Assembly: GCA_018242485.1 (NCBI GenBank)
Contig: JAFEBV010000006.1
Span: 1-64,000 of the forward strand
Source: Pseudomonadota bacterium
GTDB taxonomy: Bacteria; Pseudomonadota; Gammaproteobacteria; Xanthomonadales; Xanthomonadaceae
Reading direction: 5' to 3'
Length of the DNA: 64,000 nucleotides
The position numbers were made by a program, and so were the translations under genes. The notes beneath the pieces were generated by a model, which was not told the origin of the DNA, did not search any database, and worked only from the letters and a program-made list of their open reading frames with translations. This document shows, one piece after another, positions 56,438-64,000 of this stretch. The stretch's first letter is position 1; each line of letters starts with the position of its first letter.

Positions 56438-58069
56438 ATGTCCGCAGTCCAATTCGATTTTTCCCCGCGCTCGGGGATCCTCGACAGCGCCCATCGCGGC
56501 GACATCCACGGCGCGTTCGGCAGCATCCGCCACGATGATCACGGCCCGCGCAAGGGCTGGCGCGATCGCCTGCGCGTGCTACTGGCCGTGCTCGGCCCCG
56601 GCCTGATCGTCATGGTCGGCGACAACGACGCCGGTGCCTTCGGCACCTACACCCAGGCCGCGCAGAATTACGGCACCACCTTGCTGTGGACGCTGCTGCT
56701 GCTGGTGCCGGTGCTGTACGTCAATCAGGAGATGGTGCTGCGCCTGGGCGCGGTCACCGGCGTGGGCCATGCGCGGCTGATCTTCGAGCGCTTCGGCAAG
56801 TTCTGGGGCGCGTTCAGTGTGATCGACCTGTTCCTGCTCAACGCGCTGACCATCGTCACCGAGTTCATCGGCATCAGCCTCGCCTGCCACTATCTGGGTC
56901 TCTCGCCCGGCTGGGGCGTGGGCGTCGCGGCGGTGCTGGTGATGGCGGCGGCGAGCACCGGCGATTTCCGGCGCTTCGAGCGCTTCGCGATGGTGCTGGT
57001 CGCCGGCAGCCTGCTGCTGGTGCCGATCTTCGTGATGGCGCATCCGCCGGTGCCGCAGATCGCGCACGACTTCCTCGTGCCAGCCATGCCCAAGGGCGCG
57101 CCGCTGGCCGACGTGATGCTGCTGATCATCGCCATCGTCGGCACCACGGTGGCGCCGTGGCAGTTGTTCTTCCAGCAGAGCTACGTCATCGACAAGCGCA
57201 TCACCCCGCGCTTCATCCGCTACGAGCGCATCGACCTGTGGCTGGGCATCGGTCTGGTGGTGCTGGGCGCGATGGCGATGATCGCCTTCACCGCGGCGGC
57301 CTTCGCCGGCCATCCGGAAGCAGGGCACTTCGTCGATGCCGGCGCGGTGGCGTCGGGCATCGACAAATACATCGGCCATGCAGCCGGGGTGATGTTCGCC
57401 ATCGCCCTGATCGATGCCTGCATCATCGGCGCGGCGGCGGTGTCGTTGTCCACGGCGTATGCCATCGGTGACGTGTTTTCGGTCAACCATTCCCTGCATC
57501 GCAAGCCGCGCGAGGCCAAGGCGTTCTATGCGGTGTTCTGCGGTTTGATCGTGGTCTCCGCGGCGTTGGTGCTCACCCCCGGCACGCCGCTGGGGTTGCT
57601 GACCAATGCGGTGCAAACACTGGCCGGCGTGCTGCTGCCCAGCGCGACCGTGTTTCTGCTGCTGCTGTGCAACGACAAGGCCGTGCTCGGCCCGTGGGTC
57701 AACGGCTGGAAGCTGAACCTGTTCACCGGCGCGGTGATCGCCGCACTGGTGCTGCTGTCGGTCATTCTCACCGCGGCGGTGCTGTTCCCCAACTTGTCCG
57801 GTGAGGCCATGCTGGAGATCCTCGGCGGTGGCGCCGTGCTCGCGCTGGTGGCCGCGTCGGGATTGCTGTTTTCGCGACGCGATCCATCTCAAAATGTCGA
57901 TGCGGTGGCGTTGGCCGAACGCGACCACTGGCGCATGCCGCCGCTTGCCGAATTGCCGCCCGGGCGCATCGCCGGCGCGAGCCGTGCGTGGATGATCGTG
58001 TTGCGCGGCTATCTGGTCGTGGCCGGTGGTCTGGTGCTGGTGCGCATCGTCACGCTCGCCTTGCATTGA
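56438..58069 (+). CDS. NRAMP-family divalent-metal transporter with non-canonical metal site
   Basis: 543 aa, with GGAGGAGG before the ATG. About 11-12 membrane helices after a 45-residue soluble N-terminus containing His (GDIHGAF, RHDDHG). In helix 1 LGPGLIVMVGDNDAGAFGTY aligns with LGPG...DPGN, so D64 is kept but the Asn ligand is Ala67. In helix 6 VAPWQLFFQQS replaces the usual VMPHNLYLHS, so the Met ligand is Ala239 and the His is Trp241. The Met is thought to favour Mn2+ and Fe2+ over Ca2+ and Mg2+. Its loss is reported for NRAMP-related Mg2+ transporters (NRMT), which makes Mg2+ a possible substrate; this is inference. It is followed 19 bp later by a porin gene. Confidence 0.88.
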   Translation: MSAVQFDFSPRSGILDSAHRGDIHGAFGSIRHDDHGPRKGWRDRLRVLLAVLGPGLIVMVGDNDAGAFGTYTQAAQNYGTTLLWTLLLLVPVLYVNQEMVLRLGAVTGVGHARLIFERFGKFWGAFSVIDLFLLNALTIVTEFIGISLACHYLGLSPGWGVGVAAVLVMAAASTGDFRRFERFAMVLVAGSLLLVPIFVMAHPPVPQIAHDFLVPAMPKGAPLADVMLLIIAIVGTTVAPWQLFFQQSYVIDKRITPRFIRYERIDLWLGIGLVVLGAMAMIAFTAAAFAGHPEAGHFVDAGAVASGIDKYIGHAAGVMFAIALIDACIIGAAAVSLSTAYAIGDVFSVNHSLHRKPREAKAFYAVFCGLIVVSAALVLTPGTPLGLLTNAVQTLAGVLLPSATVFLLLLCNDKAVLGPWVNGWKLNLFTGAVIAALVLLSVILTAAVLFPNLSGEAMLEILGGGAVLALVAASGLLFSRRDPSQNVDAVALAERDHWRMPPLAELPPGRIAGASRAWMIVLRGYLVVAGGLVLVRIVTLALH

Positions 58070-58088
58070 TTGCGTGCGGGTGGAAGGC

Positions 58089-59429
58089 ATGAACACGAGC
58101 TTCAATCGCGCGGCATTTTCCGTGAAATGGCTGTGCCTGCCGCTGGCGTGCGTGTTGGCGATGGTCGCGCATGCCGACGATGCCGTAGCGCCGGAAAACT
58201 GGTCGCTGCATGCGCAGGCGACGTGGGTCGATCAGTACCACGGCGATTTTCGTTCGCCGTATGCCGGTGCCAACAGCTTGACCGCGCGTGCGCAGGCGAA
58301 GGAAACCTTCGACCTGACGATCTTCGCCGGTGCGCGCCTGTGGCAGGGTGGCGAGATCTACATCAACCCGGAGATCGATCAGGGCTTCGGGTTCGACAAC
58401 ACGCTGGGCGTGGCCGGGTTCACCAGCGGCGAGGCGTACAAGGTCGGCCGCAGCAGTCCGTACGGACGCCTGCATCGCGCCTTCCTGCGGCAGACCTTCA
58501 ACTTGGGAAGCGGCGAGGAGACGGTCGCAGCCGACGTCAATCAATTGGCTGGTACGCACGCCCGAAACCGCATCGTCCTCACCATCGGCAAGTTCGCCGT
58601 CACCGACCTGTTCGACAACAACAGCTACGCGCACGATCCGCGCGGGGATTTCCTGAACTGGTCGATGATCGACGCGGGCGCGTTCGACTATGCGGCCGAT
58701 GCGTGGGGTTACACGCTGGGCGTGGCAGGCGAGTGGAAGCAGGGCGATTGGACGACGCGCGTGGGGGTGTTCGATCTGTCCAAGGTGCCCAATTCCACCC
58801 AGCTCGAAACCGATTTCCGCCAGCGCGAAGTGGTCGCCGAACTGGAGCGCCGTTACACGTTCGCCGGCAAGTCCGGCACGCTCCGGCTGCTCGGTTTTTC
58901 CAATCACGGTCGCATGGGCTCGTATGCGGACGCCATCGCGCTCGGGCAGGCCACGCAGACCATCCCGAGTACCGCGCTGGTGCGGCGCATGGCTTCGCGT
59001 GCCGGCGCGGCCATCAACATCGAGCAACAACTGGGCGAGGAGTGGGGCGCGTTCGTGCGCGTCAGCCGCAACGACGGCAGCAAGGAAGCTTTCGAGTTCA
59101 CCGAGATCAATCGATCCATCGCCGCGGGCTTGTCGCTGAAGGGAGCCGCGTGGGGTCGCGCACAGGACACGCTGGGCGTGGCCGGCGTGGTCAATGGCTT
59201 GTCGGCACCGGCGCGCGCGTACTTCGCGGCGGGCGGCATCGGCATCCTGATCGGCGATGGCCGCCTGCCGCACTACGGCGACGAGGCGATCGCCGAGGTG
59301 TACTACAACGCCGCCATCAACGCACACCTGAGCGTTGGACTGGATTACCAGTACGTCGATCACCCGGCCTACAACCGCGATCGCGGCCCGGTGAACGTCA
59401 TCGCCCTGCGCCTGCGCGCTGCGATGTGA
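58089..59429 (+). CDS. OprB-like outer-membrane porin
   Basis: 446 aa from the ATG at 58089. The signal peptide runs to about residue 30 (WLCLPLACVLAMVAHA). The mature start ENWSLHAQATWVDQYHGDFR and the blocks GAEIYINPEIDQGFGFDNTL-like (GGEIYINPEIDQGFGFDN), RHRAFLRQTF-like (LHRAFLRQTFNLG) and TLGVAGVVNGLS match the carbohydrate-selective OprB porin family. The protein ends VIALRLRAAM. OprB-type porins take up sugars, but here the gene is 19 bp after an NRAMP transporter, so metal passage across the outer membrane is more likely, as for the Mn2+ porin MnoP of Bradyrhizobium. GGAAGG lies very close (2 nt) to the ATG. Convergent with the SleB-like gene. Confidence 0.87.
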   Translation: MNTSFNRAAFSVKWLCLPLACVLAMVAHADDAVAPENWSLHAQATWVDQYHGDFRSPYAGANSLTARAQAKETFDLTIFAGARLWQGGEIYINPEIDQGFGFDNTLGVAGFTSGEAYKVGRSSPYGRLHRAFLRQTFNLGSGEETVAADVNQLAGTHARNRIVLTIGKFAVTDLFDNNSYAHDPRGDFLNWSMIDAGAFDYAADAWGYTLGVAGEWKQGDWTTRVGVFDLSKVPNSTQLETDFRQREVVAELERRYTFAGKSGTLRLLGFSNHGRMGSYADAIALGQATQTIPSTALVRRMASRAGAAINIEQQLGEEWGAFVRVSRNDGSKEAFEFTEINRSIAAGLSLKGAAWGRAQDTLGVAGVVNGLSAPARAYFAAGGIGILIGDGRLPHYGDEAIAEVYYNAAINAHLSVGLDYQYVDHPAYNRDRGPVNVIALRLRAAM

Positions 59430-59460
59430 AGGCATGGCGGGCGACGCGGTTGAACAGCTT

Positions 59461-59904
59461 TCAGCGCGCCGCCAGCGAGGGCGAGCGATAGAAGGTGTGA
59501 CTGCCGATGCGCTTGACCACGTGCCCGTTGCCGGCATCCACCGAACTCAGGGCGAAGCTGTTGGCGCCGGGGACGACTTCGTGGCGCTTGCCACGCGGCT
59601 GCGACCAGTCCCACGCGGTGTCGATGGCGATGCGCAGGGCGAGCAGGCCGGCAGCCGGCTCGATCAGGCGCTGGTTGGGGCTGAGCGTGGCCATCGCGAA
59701 TTGCCCGGGCGCGGTGACGACGGAGCACACCGAGCTGCCCCAGATGCCGCTGTCGCGGCGGCGCAGGGCCACTTCGGCGATGGCGCGCTGGCCGATGACC
59801 GTTTGGCCGCGGGCTTCGAGATACACGGTGGTCGCCAGACACATCGGGTCGGCGACCGGCTGGGGCAGGATGTGCGCCAGCCAGAGAATCAATGCCAGTT
59901 TCAT
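59461..59904 (-). CDS. SleB-like cell-wall hydrolase domain protein
   Basis: 147 aa from the ATG at 59904, with AAGGA 12 nt upstream. A short signal-like N-terminus (MKLALILWLAHILPQPVA) is followed by the Hydrolase_2 domain (PF07486). The likely catalytic Glu is in CLATTVYLEARGQTVIGQRA, and SVVTAPGQFAMA and WDWSQPRG-type residues follow. SleB-type enzymes cleave peptidoglycan glycan strands (lytic transglycosylase); in Gram-negatives the role is unclear. It is short but contains the whole domain. It converges on the OprB-like gene with a 31-bp gap. Confidence 0.85.
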   Translation of the reverse strand: MKLALILWLAHILPQPVADPMCLATTVYLEARGQTVIGQRAIAEVALRRRDSGIWGSSVCSVVTAPGQFAMATLSPNQRLIEPAAGLLALRIAIDTAWDWSQPRGKRHEVVPGANSFALSSVDAGNGHVVKRIGSHTFYRSPSLAAR

Positions 59905-60260
59905 GGCGGAGGTTCCTTGCTGCGTTGGCCGTCGCGCGGTGTTGGCGCGGTGGCATGGCGTCCTGGGGGACACGCTCGAGTGGGATGGGTCTCTGGCTCG
60001 GGCCGGCTCGGCCCGGTGTGGTCGGGGGGCGCACCGTAGCACGGGCTGCTGGCGAAAATGTAAAGAAAGTGCAATCCGATCAAGGAGATGGATGCTTGTG
60101 GGTGGTTGCGACGGGCGCGTTACGGCCGGCGAACTGGACATCCAAACGCAAGCGGTTGGGGAACGGCGGATGGCGAACCGCCATATCATGAGTTTGGCGA
60201 TAGCACGTTAATGAACTGGGTGGTTGCCATCTCCCCGGGATTGGAAGCGGTTGCGCCGTT
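59905..60260. other. Gene-free interval upstream of the SleB-like gene
   Basis: About 350 bp between the SleB-like start and the repeat block. I see only short overlapping ORFs with noise-like products. The promoter of the SleB-like gene should lie here, but no clear -35/-10 pair stands out on the minus strand. Confidence 0.4.
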
Positions 60261-60431
60261 GCTCCCTCCCCCCCGCTTGCGGGGGAGGGTTGGGCGCGAA
60301 CCAGCGATCTGCGCCAATGAATCCCGTTGCTCCCTCCCCCGCTTGCGGGGGAGGGTTGGGGTGGGGGGCCGGCGTAAGCGAAAAAACCTCCCCCCATCCC
60401 ATCCTTCCCCCGCAAGCGGGGGAAGGGGTTT
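60261..60431. repeat. Three GGGGGAGGG-family repeats in tandem
   Basis: CTCCCTCCCCCCCGCTTGCG with GGGGAGGGTTGGG (60261-60294), nearly the same unit again at 60329-60367, and the inverse form CCCCCATCCCATCCTTCCCC with CGCAAGCGGGGGAAGGGG at 60389-60428. This is the densest copy set in the window, lying between the SleB-like gene and fadH. Confidence 0.9.
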
Positions 60432-60543
60432 GTGCTGGAAGGGTGAGGGCCAGGCGATCTTTCTCGCCAAGTTGAAAGTATTGGGGTTGGGGTGGTGGCC
60501 GGCGCGCAGGAGAACTTTCCCGCCGATTCTTTGAGCAACGCCC

Positions 60544-62724
<2,181 letters not shown>

Positions 62725-62757
62725 TCATGGCCTGCACGGGATGAGTTCATCCTGAAC

Positions 62758-64000
62758 TCAGTTGGCCTTGTGGATCGCCCGCTTGTGCACCGACAGCGCG
62801 GCCTCGTGCACGGCCTCCGACAGCGTCGGGTGCGCGTGGCAGATGCGCGCGAGGTCGTCGGCAGAGCCCTTGAACTCCATCGCCACCACGCCCTCGTGCA
62901 CGAGTTCGGAAACGTTCGCGCCGCACAGATGCAAGCCGAGGATGCGGTCGGTATCGGCATGCGCGATGCACTTCACCATGCCGGCCGGCTCGTTCATCGC
63001 CACCGCGCGGCCGATCGCCGCGAACGGGAAGCTGCCGACCTTGTACGGGATGCCCTCGGCCTTGCACTGGCCTTCGGTCTTGCCGACCCAGGCAATTTCC
63101 GGCTCGGTGTAGATCACCCACGGCACGGTGTCGAGGTTGACGTGGCCGGGCAAGCCGGCGATCAGTTCGGCCACCGCGACGCCTTCCTCGCTGGCCTTGT
63201 GCGCCAGCATCGGCCCGCGCACGCAGTCGCCGATCGCCCACACGCCGTCCACGCCGGTGTGGCAGTGCTCATCGACCACCACGCGGCCGCGCTCATCGAG
63301 TTGCACGCCGCTGTCGGCCGCAAGCAGGCCGGCGGTCGCGGCCTTGCGCCCCACCGACACCAGCAGTTTGTCGACGGTGATCGTCTGCTCGCCCTTGGCG
63401 TCGGCATAGGTGACATCCAGCGCATCGCCATTCTTGACGACCTTGGCAACTTTCGCGCCGAGGCGGATGTCCAGACCTTGCTTCTTGTACTCGCGCGCCG
63501 CGGCCTTGGCGATGTCCGCATCGGCTGCGCCGAGGAAGTCGGGCAGGGCTTCGAGGATGGTGACCTCGCTGCCGAGACGACGCCACACGCTGCCCAGTTC
63601 CAGCCCGATCACGCCGGCGCCGATCACGCCCAGGCGCTTGGGAATCGAGGTGAAATCCAGCGCGCCTTCGTTGTCCACGATGTTCGTGCCATCGTACTTG
63701 GCGAACGGCAGCTCGATCGGCACCGAGCCGGCGGCGAGGATCACGTTCACCGCCTTGAGTTCGGTGATCGCGCCATCGGCAGCCTTCACCTTCACCACGT
63801 TGCCCTTGTGCAGGGTGGCGAAGCCGGAATACGAGGCGACCTTGTTGGCCTTGAACAGCATCGCGATGCCGCCGGTGAACTGCTTCACGATCTTGTCCTT
63901 GCGGCCGATCATGGTGCCCACGTCCATCTTCGCGTTGTCGGCGCTGATGCCGTGGTCGGCGAACATGTGGGTGAGGTTGTGGAACTGGCGCGAGGAATCC
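62758..64000 (-). CDS. lpd: Dihydrolipoyl dehydrogenase Lpd (5' part beyond the window)
   Basis: Partial: 414 codons are inside the window and the frame is open to position 64000, so the FAD-binding start and the redox CxxxxC disulfide are outside. It reoxidises the lipoyl group of 2-oxoacid dehydrogenase complexes with NAD+. The visible N-terminal part reads DSSRQFHNLTHMFADHGI. The NAD-binding motif GVIGAGVIGLELGSVW, VSVGRKAAT, the FAD motif GVWAIGDCVRGPMLAHKASE and the dimer-interface active-site block CHAHPTLSEAVHEAAL follow. The ATG at 63966 is internal and not the true start. Lpd is usually the last gene of a pdh or odh operon, whose other genes should lie beyond the right edge. Confidence 0.95.
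   Translation of the reverse strand, partial: DSSRQFHNLTHMFADHGISADNAKMDVGTMIGRKDKIVKQFTGGIAMLFKANKVASYSGFATLHKGNVVKVKAADGAITELKAVNVILAAGSVPIELPFAKYDGTNIVDNEGALDFTSIPKRLGVIGAGVIGLELGSVWRRLGSEVTILEALPDFLGAADADIAKAAAREYKKQGLDIRLGAKVAKVVKNGDALDVTYADAKGEQTITVDKLLVSVGRKAATAGLLAADSGVQLDERGRVVVDEHCHTGVDGVWAIGDCVRGPMLAHKASEEGVAVAELIAGLPGHVNLDTVPWVIYTEPEIAWVGKTEGQCKAEGIPYKVGSFPFAAIGRAVAMNEPAGMVKCIAHADTDRILGLHLCGANVSELVHEGVVAMEFKGSADDLARICHAHPTLSEAVHEAALSVHKRAIHKAN

Overview
The window is chromosomal housekeeping DNA of a high-GC gammaproteobacterium. The gene order (folC-dedD-cvpA-purF; rimP-nusA-infB-rbfA-truB; ftsY against rsmD-coaD; mutY-yggX; ppi-lpxH), the tdh-kbl pair, the DUF6491-type lipoprotein and the abundance of heptanucleotide and GGGAGAGGGG-type intergenic repeats all point to the Lysobacterales (Xanthomonadales), perhaps a Rhodanobacteraceae-like lineage. 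The lineage call is inference from gene order and repeat style, not from a database search. No transposase, integrase, prophage, CRISPR array or secretion cluster was recognised.

Layout. 0-7 kb: rlmE, ftsH, tRNA-Arg(ACG), mfd. 7-10 kb: a small acidic protein, dxs, a DUF6491-like protein. 10.2-11.2 kb: tRNA-Leu(CAG), a tRNA-like remnant, tRNA-Ile2(CAU) and about 0.5 kb with no convincing gene. 11.2-17 kb (minus): ispA, xseB, a DUF559-TilS composite ORF, kbl and tdh. 17-23.3 kb: an autotransporter-type barrel, then folC, dedD, cvpA, purF. 23.3-29.4 kb: a DUF455 ferritin-like protein, alpha/beta hydrolase, lpxH, lipoprotein PPIase, gltX, a Zur/Fur regulator and a MerC-like protein. 29.7-36.4 kb: the nus operon rimP-nusA-infB-rbfA-truB. 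36.4-41.4 kb: yggX, mutY, an AsmA-like protein and ftsY (minus), rsmD and coaD (plus). 41.4-48 kb: a lipoprotein, ggt, an MBL hydrolase, a TMEM43-like protein, a PsiF-repeat protein, GST, a GGCT-like protein, a 2-TM protein. 48-55.7 kb: htpG, DUF488, a HutH-like ammonia-lyase coupled to hisS, tRNA-Pro(CGG), tadA, GST. 55.7-60 kb: a hairpin-rich leader, an atypical NRAMP transporter, an OprB-like porin, a SleB-like hydrolase. 60.5-64 kb: fadH and the 3' part of lpd.

The most unusual content is between genes. (1) Heptanucleotide arrays follow one plan at three intercistronic sites (tdh-kbl, infB-rbfA, rbfA-truB): a GTGAATG- or GGGACTC-type arm after the upstream gene, a spacer, then the complementary arm at the next gene's start. 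A fourth array (upstream of rlmE) looks like the right half of the same structure, cut by the window edge. The rlmE, kbl and rbfA starts after these arrays lack a clear Shine-Dalgarno (SD) sequence. At truB the arm lies inside the N-terminal coding sequence, so a change in copy number would shift its frame. (2) A second family (CCCTCTCCCC...GGGGAGAGGG) occurs at seven loci; at one it is read in frame and joins a DUF559 nuclease-like domain to the tRNA-Ile lysidine synthetase TilS. The TilS substrate, tRNA-Ile2(CAU), is encoded about 2 kb away. (3) The NRAMP-like gene has altered metal-site residues, is paired with a porin, and follows a 5' region of five near-contiguous perfect hairpins, which suggests an RNA-regulated divalent-metal (possibly Mg2+) uptake unit.
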